Part shown: in pieces, positions 12,601-24,641 of the stretch
Numbering within the stretch: position 1 is the first letter of the stretch
Layout of the letters: each line of letters begins with the position of its first letter
Source: Cotesia glomerata
Lineage: Eukaryota > Arthropoda > Insecta > Hymenoptera > Braconidae
Reading direction: 5' to 3'
DNA: 64,000 nt
Assembly (NCBI RefSeq): GCF_020080835.1
Contig: NC_058166.1
Location: forward strand, 4,154,001 to 4,218,000
Translations under genes and position numbers: made by a program
The notes under the pieces: model-generated
Databases searched by the model: none
What the model was told of the DNA's origin: nothing
The model's input: only the letters and a program-made list of their open reading frames with translations

Positions 12601-15600
12601 CTTGCGAATTTTAATCCAAAATTGGTGTTTTTCAAATAAAAAAAAAAAATTATTTCCAACAAAAAATTTACTGTGAGAAAGATTTTGATTTCTTCAGCTG
12701 AGAAATAAAATTGATTTTTTATCCCAATATTTCTCGTTCTTTTTTTTCAAAAAAATTTTTTTCTTTAATGTGCAGACATTAAAATAATTTTTTGTGAGAT
12801 TTTTCATCGCTTAAGAAGAAAGAAGAAGAAAGTTACAATAACAAAACTATTTTGACTTCACATTGAAAAAAATTTTTTTTTTGAAAAAAATGAGAAATTT
12901 TGAAACAATAAATTAATTTGTTTAAAATTTTGTTTTTTAGTTGAAGAAAAAGATTTGTCTTAGAGAAAATTTTTCGTTACAAAAAAGGATATTTGATTTA
13001 AAAAATGATAATTTTAAGAAGACAACTTACGAATATTCATCAAAAATTTTTTTTTCCCAAATTAAAAAAAATTTTTTTCAACAAAAAAATGACAGAAAAA
13101 TTTTTATTTCTTCTGCTAAGAAATAAAATAAAAAATTTCAAATAAATTAATTTCTTATTGCAACATTGTTCATTTTTTTTCAAAATAAATTTTTTCTCTC
13201 AGTGTAATCTAAGATTTATTAGCAACAATTTAGAACCTTGACAATAAATTGCTAATGAAAAATCAGAAAATTCTATCTATAATTTTTGTCATAGTTTATT
13301 TCGTTAATTATAAACTGAAAAAAAAAAATTTTTTTTTCAGTGTAGTAGAATAATTATACCAACTTACCCCATCTCTGTACACAACATGGTAAGCGATATT
13401 TTTTCTGAATCTCAAAACATCAGAATTTCGTACAAAATCAAGAAACAATTGTACTTCTGCGTCTGTTAAATAGACAGCGACGCTGATTGTACCAGGCCAA
13501 CGTTTGCATAGTTCATCTAGCAAAGTTATTCGATCAAAACTACATTGAGTCACTAGACCAACATCTGCGTCTATGTAATTATCATACTGATATTCGCGGA
13601 TAAATAAATGGGTCCGATATGTAATGGCGGAATTTTTTGAAAATTTCTTACAATTATCTTTACTCTCAATCTAAAATAAATTAATATGTAGTGTAATTAT
13701 AAATGACTAGTCTATTTTAAATTTAAAGGAATAACTTACGTATGTTAAATTTTTAATTGGATCGCATCCGAATAATTTACGCCTCAACAAGTTACCATTC
13801 ATATCAAGAAACACTTTGTGCATGTTATTGAAATCATTTGAATTTTTATTTTTTACACTTTGTTTGCGTGGTGAATTCCAGTGTAATATCTAAAATTTAT
13901 AAGAATAATTACAAACAAATTAATAGTAAAAAAAATTCATTAAAGTATTGTGTCAGTAAGGTAAAAATACCAATTATTGACACTATAAGGCCGATCATAA
14001 ATATTTGAATTTTTTTATCGAGTTTCAAATCAATATTGTCAATTTTTTTTATAGGACTTCTTAATCATTGTTTTTACGTATATAATTTAATCAATTAACT
14101 TTAGTAGCAATAAATTTAATAATTATATCAACTTAAAACCAACAGGTCGAATGTATGTACTATTGACAGCGCAAAAAATTCAAAGAGCTGATTATTGACA
14201 TACCATTGATCCTATTATTGACAGGTCTTTTATTACACGCTTTATATTAGCTTCACTTGTATGTCAGTTTGTATGTCAGTTTGTCAGTAACTCTCCGTGG
14301 GTAATCTGCGCGCCTGCGGCCTTCCTTGGTTCTGGTAGCCGTTTCTCAGGCTCGCTCTCCGAAATCGAACTCTGATTCCCCGTATTTATAATATTTATAA
14401 ATAATTATTTTTTATTAGCTTCGCTTGTATGTCAGTATGTCAGTATGTCAGTATGTAACTCTCCGTGGGTAATTTGCGCGCCTGAATATTTTTGATAATC
14501 AACAAATAATAGTTTAAAAAAACTAAAAAATCACGCTTTTATAAATAAACCAAACTAAAAAGTAAAAAATAAATAATAGTTTAAAAAAACTAAAAACACG
14601 CTTTTTATAGAAAACCAAACTAAAAAATAGAAAATAAATTTAAATTAAGAATAGTGTTAAAAATTTCAATAAATATAAATTAATAATAGTGTAAATAAAA
14701 AAAATGTATTTTATTTAAAAAAAAGCGTGGGGTGCTTTTTAAGATATTATCAAAATGATAATCACTCTACTCATATCTGTCAATAAAATATTTATAACTA
14801 TTGACACCATGCACCTCACGCTTTTTTTAAAATAAAATACATTTTTTTTATTTACACTATTATTAATTTATATTTATTGAAATTTTTAACACTATTCTTA
14901 ATTTAAATTTATTTTCTATTTTTTAGTTTGGTTTTCTATAAAAAGCGTGTTTTTAGTTTTTTTAAACTATTGCAAAACTTTCAACAATTTTTATTATTTA
15001 AAAATTTTTAAGACCTAGCTTTTCTATATTTTTTACCAGATTTTTTTTAGCAATTTTTTCTAATCTCAAATACTTTGATTCTTATAAAATCACATGACAG
15101 TATGTAAACATTAATACGTTGATATGTATTTTAAGATGGTTGGGTTACCTTACATTATGGCCTATGTCGTTAGTTGACGCAAGTTAATTTTTGTGTCCCC
15201 ATCATTGACATCCGCCATTTTAAAATTAATTTTAACTCGATAAAGTATAAATAAATGATTATATGATTATTTAGACTATAAATAATCTAAAATAATTTTA
15301 AGCAATTCAGTTACATAAAAAAAACATTGAGAAATCTGGATTTTAAAATAAGATTTATCTTAACGATATTGTTAAGAAATTAAAACGTATAAGGTAAAAG
15401 CCTCCATTATTGATACTGTAAGAGTGATCATGAATATTTGAATTGTTTTATCGAGTTTCAAATCAATATTGTCATCTTTTTTTTTGTAAGGCGCCTCAAT
15501 CATTGTTTTTACTTATACAATTCCATTAATTAACTTTAATAGCAATGAATTTAATAATTATTATATCGACTTAAAACCAATAAGTCGAATGTATGTATTA

Positions 15601-18600
15601 TTAACAGCGCAGAAAATTCAAAGAGCCGATTATTGGCATACCATTGACTCTATTATTGACAGGTCTTTTATTACAGTTAAATTTATATTAACGATAATCA
15701 TTTTTACTTACTAGAGAAATCTGGATTTTAAAATAAGATGTTTCTTAACGATATTATTTAGAAATTACAAACTTATAAGGTAAAAACCTTCATTATTGAT
15801 AGTGTAAATAAAAAGTAATCATGAATAATTTAATTTTTTTATCGTATTTCAAATCAATATTGTCAACTTTTTTTCTATAGGGAATCTTAATCATTGTTTT
15901 TACTTATATAATTCCAATAATTAACTTTAATAGCAATGAATTTAATAATTATTATATCGACTTAAAACCAATAAGTCGAATGTATGTATTATTAACAGCG
16001 CAGAAAATTCAAAGAGCCGATTATTGGCATACCATTGACTCTATTATTGACAGGTCTTTTATTATAGTTAAATTTATATTAACAATAATCATTTTTACTA
16101 ACTGATGCAAAACTATCAATAATTTTTATTATTTTAAAATTTGTTTAAGACCTAGCTTTTTTATATTTTTTACCAAGTTTTTTTTAGCAATTTTTTCTAG
16201 TCTCAAATCCTTTGATTCTTATGAAATCACATGACAGTTTGTAAACATTAATACGTTGATATGTATGTTGAGGGGGTTGGATTACCTTACATTATGGCCT
16301 ATGTCGTTAGTTGACGCAAGTTAATTTTTGTGTCCCCATCATTGACATCCGCTATTTTAAAATCAATTTCAACTCGATAAAGTATAAATAAATGATTATA
16401 TGGTTGTTTAGACTATAAACAATCTAAAATAATTTTACACAATGCTATTAAATAAAAAAAAAACATTGAGAAATCTGGATTTGAAAAGAAGGTCTTTTTT
16501 AACAATATTATTAAGAAATTACAAACGTATAAGCAGTTTTGTTCTACTTGAAAAAATGAAATTTTTTTGCGGTAAATAGTTTATACCTTGGAATTAAATT
16601 TTACTATTTTTTAATTTTAAAAATATGTAAAATTGCCATGAAATATCAACAATTGTGATTATTAACAGATTTTAATAATGAAATAATAAAATTAATTAGG
16701 GTGTCAATAATGGAGGCCCTGTCAATAATACGGGCTTTTACCTTAAATCAACAAAATTGTTTTTAATTTAACTAATGTAATGATCTAATGATGAGTAAAT
16801 GATACGGCACAGTAATTTGAATTCTTTTGAATCTAATTTTATGATAGAAGTAATTCATTTAAATTTCAATTATATTTTTAACTTTGAAATAAAAAACAAA
16901 CAAATTTTTTAAAAGTTTTAAAGTATAATCTCGGAATCTCATTTAGAAAAACAAGTTAAAATCTGATTGTGCGAGTTTTATTATGAAAGTTACTTTTTCC
17001 TTCCATTCCATTTCACTAATTAACTTTTTATATTAATCAAAAGAAAAATCGAGCTTCATATTCTTGCAATTTATTTTTAGGAAATTAAAACCTTCATAAC
17101 AGCCTGATTGGATAACTAATTGCTTTGAAATTATTTAATAACTTCAAATATTTTTTTTGAGGTTCGAGCGAATTTAATGTGAAAAATAATTTCCAACTAT
17201 CAGCTTTGAAATTAAGTATACGTATAAATAAATACGGCATTTATCTAATTCCAACATTTTAAAAAGATTCCCCGTTTAGTTACTCAGATATTAAATTTCA
17301 AAAATCACTTTTTTTATCTCCATATACACTTGCTCTTATGGCGGACAAAATTTAGTCGAGACTTGAATTATTTTTTCAATATTATCCTACCAACTTTAAC
17401 GAATAAAAAACTATACACAAGAAACTTGGATTATTGTAAAATAAAAAAAAAAATTAATAATAATACATTACCGATACAATTTTTGAAATATTTAAAGTTT
17501 GATTTTATGTTTTTGACTCGTTTATCGTCAGCTATTTATTCGAATAAAGATTTGTCAACGTCGCGTTAACAGTTGAGAAAAAAGAAAAGGATAGAGATAT
17601 AGTTACAGAGAGAGAAATATTTAACTTACACACTCATGCACGTCTCTGTAATGGCTATAATCGAACGCATTGTTGCCAAATCTGTTTATTTAATCCGGCA
17701 AGTAATAAATACGGAAGTCATTTTATTACTTTATTTTATTAAATAAATAAAAATCATCAATTATTTAATTGTTCATATAATTTTAAATTAAAATAAAGAA
17801 TTTTGACGAATATTGGAAAGACTGAAAGTAAAAAAAAAATTTAACATTATTATGACTCAAGTTAAGCTCGAACTTCTTTAAGAGAAAAATTCTTGAACCA
17901 AGAAAATAAGTTTGAAGATTTTAGAGTCTTAAGGAGGTTCGAGCGAATCTAATGTGAAAGATAATTTCCAACTTTCAGCTTTGAAATTAAATATACGTAT
18001 AAATAAATACGGCATTTATCTAATCCCAACATTTTAAAAAGATTCCCCGTTTAGTTAATCAGATATTAAATTTCAAAAATCACATTTTTCATCTCCTTAT
18101 ACACGGGCTGTTACGGCGGACAAACTTTAGTCGAGACTTTAATTATTTTTTTCAATATTAATCTCCCAACTTTAACGAATAAAAAACTATACACAAAAAA
18201 CTTGGATTATTGTAAAATATAAAAAAAAATTAATAACAATACATTACCGATATAATTTTTGAAATATTTAAAGTTTGATTTTATGTTTTTGACTCGTTTA
18301 TCGTCGGCTATTTATTCGAATAAAGATTTAGCAATGTCGCGTCAACAGCTGAGAAAAAAGAAAAGGATGGAAATATAGTTACAGAGAGAGAAATATTTAA
18401 CTCACACACTCATGCACGTCTCTAATGGGTATAATCAAATGCGCTGTTGCCAAATCTGTTTATTTAATCCGGCAAGTAATAAATACGAGTCATTTTATGA
18501 CTTTATTTTATTAAATAATTAAAAAGCATCAATTATTTAATTGTTCAAATAATTTTAAATTAAAATAAAGAATTTTGACGAATATTGGAAAGACTGAAAG

Positions 18601-21600
18601 TAAAAAAAAATTTTAACATTATTATGACTCAAGTTACGCTCGAACTTCTTTAAGAGAAAAATTCTTGAACCAAGAAAATAAGTTTGAAGATTTTAGAGTC
18701 TTAAGGAGGTTCGAGCGAATCTAATGTGAAAAATAATTTCCAACTTTCAGCTTTGAAATTAAATATACGTATAAATAAATACGGCATTTATCTAATCCCA
18801 ACATTTTAAAAAGATTCCCCGTTTAGTTAATCAGATATTAAATTTCAAAAATCACATTTTTCATCTCCTTATACACGGGCTGTTACGGCGGACAAACTTT
18901 AGTCGAGACTTTAATTATTTTTTTCAATATTAATCTCCCAACTTTAACGAATAAAAAACTATACACAAAAAACTTGGATTATTGTAAAATATAAAAAAAA
19001 ATTAATAACAATACATTACCGATATAATTTTTGAAATATTTAAAGTTTGATTTTATGTTTTTGACTCGTTTATCGTCGGCTATTTATTCGAATAAAGATT
19101 TGGCAATGTCGCGTCAACAGCTGAGAAAAAAGAAAAGGATGGAAATATAGTTACAGAGAGAGAAATATTTAACTCACACACTCATGCACGTCTCTAATCG
19201 GTATAATCAAACGCGCTGTTGCCAAATCTGTTTATTTAATCCGGCAAGTAATAAATACGAGTCATTTTATTACTTTATTTTATTAAATAAGTAAAAATCA
19301 TCAATTACTAAATTTTTCAAATTATTTTTAATTAAAATAAAGAATTTCGACGAATATTGGGAAGACTGAAAGTAAAAAAAAATTTAAACATTATTTTGAC
19401 TCATAAGTTACGCGCGAACCTCCTTAACTAGAATAATAAATAAATAAAGTAGTTAATTTTACTTGGATTTGTTTGGCAGTGCTATAACACTGGTCGCTAA
19501 TCGTATGATCACTCAGTTGAACATTCCATGTACAGTCTAATACATAAACCATCGACGGATTGTTTTTGATAACAGCATTAATAATATCTTGGTCAGCTAA
19601 ACTTGTTTCATAAAGCTCTTTGATAACGTATTGAGTCGTATTAATCCACAAGTCACTAAATTTAGTTTCACGCAGTGCTTTTAAATTCATTAGCATAACA
19701 CCAGTGTTAAAACCACGTCCTATTGCTGGCCAAGGGCGTTGTCCACTATCCGATTTTTTTTTGTACCAATCACTCTGATTTTCGGCCAAAGCAAAAACAT
19801 TTTTACTTTTATCTCCATTATTTTCCATCACATTAAATATTTTCCACAAGTCGTAAATGTCGCTCAGTACAGTAATATCAGTATCCAGTACAATAACTTT
19901 TTCAATGGCTAAAATTTCTGGTAATATCACTTTCAAAAGACCATAAACCCCTGAATAATGTTTATTACGAATCCACGATACTTTTGGTATCCATATATTT
20001 GCTGGGTAAAAAATTTCATCGACTAAAATAAAAAAATTATTTAATTGATAGGTATAAGTACCTACTAGTTAAATTGGTAAATTTTCTTGCTTCAAGTCAT
20101 TTTAAGAAAATTTTTAATTTTTGTGTTCTCTAAAAATAGAATATAAGATTGCTAATAAATTTTTACCATAATTTAGTCCATAAAAATATTTGGTCTTTAG
20201 TAGATAAAATACAATCTTATTTCTTATTAATTGACATTTTTAAAGATATAAGCTCATCCTCATATTACACTCATGGAGACCTTTCATTTGAATACCCACA
20301 TCAATTTTTTGTATACTTTATATATTTCACAAATATCAGAAATATCATTTATATAAAATATATAAAAAAATTCATGTGGGTATTCAAATGAAAGGTCTCG
20401 ATAAGCGTAACATCGAGATGAGCTTATATCTTTAAAAATGTCAACAATCAATAAATTACATTGCATTTTATCCACTGATGATATTTTCAACGATATAAGC
20501 TCATTTTGATGATACACTTACGGAGACCTTTCATTCGAATACCCACACGAATTTTCTATATATTTTATATATTTCACTAATTTCAGAAATATATATATAA
20601 AATAATATATAAAAAATTTATGTAGGTATTCAAATGAAAGGTCTCGATAAGCGTAACATCAGGATGAACTAATATCTTCAAAAATGTCAATAATCAAGAA
20701 ATGAGATTGTATTTTGTCCGCTAATAATATTTTCACACACCCACAACTTTGAAACTAATGGACCGATTGAGCTCATTTTCGAACTTGACCAAAATTTTCG
20801 TTTTTAGAATAAAGGTATTGAGTTTCATCAAAGATTAAATTGTTTACTATGTTTATACTATCTTTATGTACAAAAAATATTATGTACGATGTAAATATGT
20901 TTGCCAATTAACCAGTTTGGCCTTGGTATAAAATAAAGTAATCTATCTATCTATATCTAATCGTGTGGATTTAAATTTCTTTAGTGCATAATCTCTCGTT
21001 CTCGTCAAATACCGAGAGAATGTTATTACAATACTAAAATTATAAATTCTAATTTTTTTTATGCGCCATTCTATATTATGAATCTCTTAAAATAGCTTGA
21101 AGCAGTAAAATGTATTTCAGTTTATATTGCAAAATTTTTTTTTATAAAATTAATAAAAAAATACTGTAAAGTTTATTTTCATATCAACTGTTTAAAGTTT
21201 TTTTTTAATTTGCTTTAATTGCTACACAGAAAGAAAAATTTCTTGACTGGAGAACAAAATTCTTGGCTCAAGAAAATTTTCGGGTGCCTGAAGAAAGACC
21301 GAAGTTGTGTTGGCCGAAGTAAAAATTTTTCTTGAAATTCTATTCTTGGTGGAAGTAATTTTTTCTTAATTCAAATTATCATAAATACTTGATGCAATAA
21401 ATTTTTATATTTGATCAAGATTTTTAGATACTTTAGGGAAGTAGCGCCACTTACTTCAGCTGAGAAAAAAATTTTCTCACCTTGAGAAAATTTTTCTGTC
21501 GAATATTTGATACCCATTTTATATTATTTTAGCTTGCAATTATACATATTGAATGGAAAAAAATGATTCAATATTATTTGATCTTCCCATTTGACATGTT

Positions 21601-24600
21601 AATCAATAAAAATATTAATGAAAATTTACTTTTATCTTTATATTTAATTATTTGGAGCAAGAGAGAAATTTTTTCGACAAGAAAATTTACTTCTATCTAG
21701 AACAAAATTTTTTGGAGCAAGAGGCTGAATTTTCTCAAAACAAGAAGACTTTCTTGACTTAAATAAATTTTCTTGGATCAAGATACATATTTCTTAAAGC
21801 AAGAGAATTAATTTTTTTGGAATAAGTCAAATTTTTTGTCAAAAAAAAATTTTTTTTCTCTCAAGAAAATAATTAGGAAAAAAAATATTTTCTTGACTCA
21901 AGTGAACCTTTTTTTCTGTGTAGTTTTATAAATTATAATTATTATAAAAATTAAAAATTTTTTAATTTAAATGATTTCTTGTATTAAAAATTAAAAAAAA
22001 AAATTAATTAGTTATCAATAAAAGCAAACTAATAATTAATTATTTGAATTATAGACAGTTAATTAAGAGGTAGTAGTCTGGTAACTTGTGCCTATTTTCA
22101 TGACTTCTTTGGAGGTAGGTTTTTTATAGGAAAATAAAAATGAATCTTGAATATTTCGAGTGTTTTTATTTACATATTGAAAATATAAAAAAAAATTTAT
22201 TTGAAAAATCTTAATAGTTTATTACTATTATTATTGTCACTCGAAGTTAGAACCTCAAAAAAAATGCCTGTAGGTGGCCCGGGTCCTAACTTTTTTTCTA
22301 CTGAACCGATTGCTTTCAAATTTTAACAGACTGTTCTACACACTTATAGTTCTCTTCGGTACTAACAAGAATTTTTTTCACCCCTAAATTTTTATTTTAC
22401 AACTCTTTCTTTGCTAAAATAAAAGGACTTTTTTTTCAAAGTCCGCCATTTTATTATTTACCCTTGAAATTTAACTTCAGTAATTCCGACCAGAATGACA
22501 TGTCTATAGATTAAGAATAATCAAGAATATTTGATTTCAGATAACATCAAGAGTCAAAATCACCCGGGCCACCTACGTGCATTTTTTTTTTGAGGTTCCA
22601 ACTTCGAGTGACAATAATAATAGTAATAAACTATTAAATTTTTTCAAATAAATTTTTTTTTATATTTTCAATATGTAAATAAAAACACTCTAAATATTCA
22701 AGATAATTCATTTATATTTTCCTATAAAAAACCTCCCTCCAAAGAAGTCATGAAAATAGGCATAAGTTACCAGACTACTACCTTAGCGAATATAATTTAA
22801 TAAATACCATGAGGTAAATTCCAAGTTTTCAATAAAACATTTAATGTTTTATTGCATATCTCATCGACGATAAAATGAAACCGTAAAGGTTTAGTCCGAT
22901 AAAATAATAATGATTTTATAACAGTAATTAACGATTGCGTTGAATTATAACCGGCACAAACCATAGCAATTTCAATATTGCTACAATCAAGTTTCTGTAA
23001 AAGCAAATAAAATAAATAAATCAATATTTGATTAAAAATTAATTAATTGATAAATTAATCAAATAATATTACATTAATAATTAACTGCTCTGAATATACG
23101 TCACTCACTATTTTGGTAGGCTGTGGTAAAACTTTTTTATAAATTTTTATTTCTGATGGAACTACAAAAAAAAATTATGAAAATTAATTTAGCAGATATT
23201 AGATATTTTTAAGAAAATTTTTAATGACATTAAAGTTAGCAGTCACTAGAAAATTTTTTTATTTTTTTTAACAAACATATTTGTTCAAAAAAAAATGATT
23301 TCTGAAAATTGCAATTTTAATTTAAAAAAATTCCTAAGGTAAAAGCACCTTTTATTGACAGGGCCCCTACTATTGACACTTTATTTAATTTTATTATTCA
23401 ATTATTAAAATCTGTTAATCACAATTGTTGATATTTCATGACAATTTTACATATTTTAAAAATTAAAAAGTAGTACAATTTAATTTTAAGGTATAAACTA
23501 TTTACCGCAAAAAAATTTCATTTTTTCAAGTAGGCCAAAACTGCTTATACGTTTGTAATTTCTTAACAATATTGTTAAAAAAGACCTTCTTCTCAAATCC
23601 AGATTTCTCAAGGTTTTTTTTTATGTAATAGCATTGTTTAAAATTATTTTTGATTATTTATAGTCTAAACAACCATATAATCATTTATTTATGCTTTATC
23701 GAGTTGAAATTAATTTTAAAATAGCGAATGTCGATGATGGGGACACAAAAATTAACTTGCGTCAACTAACGACATAGGCCATAATGTAAGGTAATCCAAC
23801 CCCCTCAACATACATATCAACGTATTAATGTTTACAAACTGTCATGTGATTTTATAAGAATCAAAGGATTTGAGACTAGAAAAAATTGCTAAAAAAAACT
23901 TGGTAAAAAATATAGAAAAGCTAGGTCTTAAACGAATTTTAAAATAATAAAAATTATTGATAGTTTTGCATTAGTTAATAAAAATGATTGTTTTTAATAT
24001 AAATTTAACTGTAATAAAAGACCTGTCAATAATAGGATCAATGGTATGTCAATAATCGGCTCTTTGAATTTTTCGCGCTGTCAATAATACATACATTCGA
24101 CTTATTGGTTTTAAGTTGATATAATAATTATTAAATTCATTGCTATTAATGTTAATTAATTAAATTGTATACGTAAAATCAGTGATTAAGATGTCCGATA
24201 AAAGAAAAATTGACAGTATTGATTTGAAACTCGATAAAAAAATTCCAATATTCATGATCACTCTTAGTGTCAATAATAGGGGCTTTTACTTTATATATAA
24301 ATTTTCTTTTCATAATTGTTCTTTCCATAATTAATTTTGAAAAAAAAATTATTTAATATCTGATAAATAAATTTTTATGATTTTGTAAATTATGGCAAAA
24401 AAAATGAGAAAAAAAAATTGACATGTAGAAAATTAAAAAAAATAAAAATGTAATTTTTTGGAACAATTTGTTTGTTAAAAAAAAATTAAAGTCGCAAAAT
24501 TATTATTCTTTTAATTAAAATATTTCACGCAGAAGTAATTCAACCAATAAATTAATAATTACCATTTAATAATGAATACACAAATATTGTTATTGAAATA

Positions 24601-24641
24601 ACAAATATAATTAATAAACACTTTAACCACAGTCGTGCCAT
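8158..24641 (-). CDS. LARGE1: LARGE-type bifunctional xylosyl/glucuronyltransferase, 10 coding exons
   Basis: Golgi type II membrane glycosyltransferase. In vertebrates LARGE builds the repeating xylose-glucuronate polymer (matriglycan) on alpha-dystroglycan. Coding exons, 5' to 3': 24641-24563, 23161-23109, 22994-22808, 20022-19463, 13889-13740, 13670-13368, 11712-11507, 8768-8496, 8412-8320, 8251-8158. All junctions are GT..AG and all phases agree, giving about 665 residues against about 756 in human LARGE1. The shortfall seems to lie in the stem. Seen in the translation: an N-terminal hydrophobic anchor (about residues 4-24); a GT8-like domain with the motif VLDTDIT (DxD at about D153/D155), NKHYSG, ENQSDWY, SLADQDI and WNVQLSDHT; the connecting HWNSP motif; then a GT49-like domain with LDIDFLP (DxD at about D469/D471), VPAFET, FRYHVWTKGH and FGWNK. 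The ATG chosen is immediately followed by the anchor. The whole gene lies on one strand in repeat-rich introns. Family assignment is very secure; which paralogue (LARGE1 or LARGE2) it matches is not meaningful in an insect. Confidence 0.95.
8320..8412 (-). CDS. LARGE1: LARGE coding exon 9
   Basis: It encodes YIVLPDVFIIHRPHAPSLDI, matching the LARGE IVLPNAYMIHMPHAPS block. An 83-nt intron separates it from exon 8. It ends in phase 2 before GTATTTG. Confidence 0.93.
8496..8768 (-). CDS. LARGE1: LARGE coding exon 8 (FRYHVWTKGH block)
   Basis: It encodes FTFPVNKEELLKYL, YTFRYHVWTKGHAATNY, EPDFEPYIVV and FIGFGWNKVSYI, the most conserved block of the LARGE glucuronyltransferase domain. Starts after TTTAAAG, ends phase 2 before GTAAAT. 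Confidence 0.96.
8858..10165. repeat. Tandem array of a TTA-microsatellite-bearing unit (LARGE intron 7)
   Basis: Five to six successive units. Each has a (TTA)n run, then AATCCATTAAAATTGCTTACA, ACTTAATTACAAAGCTTT, a GC-rich patch like CGCCAGGTCGCGCCGTGGCG, and TTTTTCTTCTCGCTTGTAG. Microsatellite length varies from a few triplets to about 30 (9578-9660). The frames of poly-Ile and poly-Asn here are artefacts. Confidence 0.85.
10166..11506. other. LARGE intron 7, remainder
   Basis: AT-rich intronic DNA with no coding frame that fits the gene and no recognised element. Confidence 0.4.
11507..11712 (-). CDS. LARGE1: LARGE coding exon 7 (second DxD)
   Basis: It encodes EFYPINYLRNVA, the metal-binding FQLDIDFLP and ALIVPAFETQRYR. 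The catalytic DxD of the GT49 domain is intact. It ends in phase 2 before GTATTA; the next exon supplies the third base of the arginine codon. Confidence 0.95.
12015..13206. mobile_element. AT-rich element with ACACTGAGAGAAAAAATTT ends (LARGE intron 6)
   Basis: Inverted ends ACACTGAGAGAAAAAATTT (12016) and AATTTTTTCTCTCAGTGTA (13206). Inside, a block with TTCTTAGTTGAAGAAATAAA and CAGCTGAGAAATAAAATTG is repeated about three times. Relatives: 1-255, 46198 onward, 55150-55911 and 57336-58204. Confidence 0.7.
13368..13670 (-). CDS. LARGE1: LARGE coding exon 6 (start of GT49 domain)
   Basis: It encodes YRTHLFIREYQYD, LVTQCSFDRITLLDELCKRW, ISVAVYLTDAE and IAYHVVYRDG. These correspond to the opening of the second, glucuronyltransferase, domain of LARGE. 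Phase 0 at both ends (303 nt), GTAAGTT donor. Confidence 0.94.
13740..13889 (-). CDS. LARGE1: LARGE coding exon 5 (HWNSP linker)
   Basis: It encodes ILHWNSPRKQSVKNKN and, further on, GNLLRRKLFGCD, matching the segment that joins the two catalytic domains in LARGE. It is flanked by TTTTAG and GTAAGTT and is phase 0 at both ends. Confidence 0.94.
13958..16745. mobile_element. GGTAAAAGCC-type element cluster (LARGE intron 4)
   Basis: Left end TAAGGTAAAAATACCAATTATTGACA and right end TAATACGGGCTTTTACCTTA are split relatives of the single-copy form at 23337-24292. Three partly repeated units (about 13958, 15390, 15778) contain TTGACATACCATTGA-like, GTCGAATGTATGTA and TTATTGACAGGTCTTTTATTA strings. 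The first unit is interrupted by the hairpin element at 14236-14971. Confidence 0.75.
14236..14971. mobile_element. Element H copy 1 with ~200-bp palindromic arms
   Basis: Begins ACACGCTTTATATTAGCTTC, has two rounds of CTTGTATGTCAGT and AACTCTCCGTGGGTAAT, then a GC-rich stretch, then a nearly perfect inverted repeat of about 200 bp per arm around a loop of about 100 bp. Ends TTTTTTTAAACTATT. It interrupts the GGTAAAAGCC element. A nearly identical copy is at 26148-26892. Confidence 0.85.
17159..19426. repeat. Three-copy tandem array of 0.72-kb element F (LARGE intron 4)
   Basis: Copies at about 17159-17882, 17931-18654 and 18703-19426. Each has inverted ends (AAGGAGGTTCGAGCG and CGCTCGAACxTCxTT) and an inner inverted pair (GATTTGGCAA...TTGCCAAATC). 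A 48-bp spacer separates the copies and contains TTCTTGAACCAAGAAAATAA. The last copy ends 36 nt from the splice donor of LARGE exon 4. Confidence 0.88.
19463..20022 (-). CDS. LARGE1: LARGE coding exon 4 (GT8 core with first DxD)
   Basis: The largest exon (560 nt). It encodes NKHYSGVYGL, the metal-binding VLDTDIT, ENQSDWY, RGFNTGVMLMNL, SLADQDIINAVI and WNVQLSDHT, all diagnostic of the LARGE xylosyltransferase domain. Acceptor is TTTTAG, donor is GTAAAAT. A tandem array of 0.72-kb repeats ends 36 nt into the next intron. Confidence 0.96.
20175..20700. repeat. Two-hairpin copy of the AAGATATAAGCTCATC array (LARGE intron 3)
   Basis: Two inverted repeats with GGAGACCTTTCATTTGAATA and ATTCAAATGAAAGGTCTCGA blocks. 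Same family as 575-1430 and 29440-30100. Confidence 0.75.
20740..20965. repeat. Possible retroelement 3' end with (TCTA)n tail
   Basis: A stretch from CACCCACAACTTTGAAACTA to TATAAAATAAAGTAATCTATC ends in a short tetranucleotide run, as many non-LTR elements and SINEs do. The string GACCGATTGAGCTCATTTTC also resembles part of element B. No target duplication seen. Confidence 0.35.
21223..21923. mobile_element. TTCTTGA-rich foldback I, copy 1 (LARGE intron 3)
   Basis: Ends CTACACAGAAAGAAAAATTT and TTTTTTTCTGTGTAG are inverted; the interior is full of TTCTTGACTCAAG-like strings. A matching copy in opposite orientation lies at 33871-34577. Confidence 0.78.
22063..22785. mobile_element. 0.72-kb foldback (LARGE intron 3)
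   Basis: Near-perfect inverted arms: left TTAAGAGGTAGTAGTCTGGT, right ACCAGACTACTACCTTA, with CATGACTTCTTTGGAGG and GAGGTTCTAACTTCGAGTGA-like blocks mirrored. It ends 22 nt from the splice donor of LARGE exon 3. Confidence 0.85.
22808..22994 (-). CDS. LARGE1: LARGE coding exon 3 (start of GT8 domain)
   Basis: Starts after CTTTTACAG and ends phase 1 before GTATTT. It encodes the beginning of the first catalytic domain (IEIAMVCAGYNSTQSLITV, later KPLRFHFIVD), matching the LARGE pattern of a VCAGYN motif followed by a hydrophobic PLxFH strand. A foldback element ends 22 nt into the downstream intron. Confidence 0.92.
23109..23161 (-). CDS. LARGE1: LARGE coding exon 2 (stem)
   Basis: Short 53-nt exon between a TTTGTAG acceptor and a GTGAGT donor. 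It encodes a lysine- and proline-containing stem (PSEIKIYKKVLPQPTKI). It joins exon 1 in phase 1 and exon 3 in phase 0. Identification rests on phase and splice signals, since the stem is not conserved. Confidence 0.75.
23337..24292. mobile_element. Complete GGTAAAAGCC element (LARGE intron 1)
   Basis: About 956 bp from AAGGTAAAAGCACCTTTTAT to AATAGGGGCTTTTACTTTA. Internal blocks match 13958-16745 in inverse orientation (GACCTGTCAATAATAGG, TTTTCGCGCTGTCAATAATA, ACATTCGACTTATTGG). It is the simplest full copy of the family in the window. Confidence 0.8.
24563..24641 (-). CDS. LARGE1: LARGE coding exon 1 (start codon and membrane anchor)
   Basis: ATG at 24641. It encodes MARLWLKCLLIIFVIS and a further short hydrophobic run, a typical type II signal anchor with basic residues on its cytosolic side. 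It ends in phase 1 before a GT donor (GTAATTAT). The exon probably extends upstream as 5' UTR to about 24709, where a TAG acceptor follows a pyrimidine-rich run on the minus strand. Confidence 0.88.

Noticed and set aside
17159..19426. CRISPR-like or satellite array
   Set aside because: Only three long copies with terminal inverted repeats and an invariant spacer; this is a eukaryotic transposon-derived array.
21223..21923. Possible coding exon in TTCTTGA-rich DNA
   Set aside because: A second copy in inverse orientation (33871-34577) and inverted ends show that it is a repeat.
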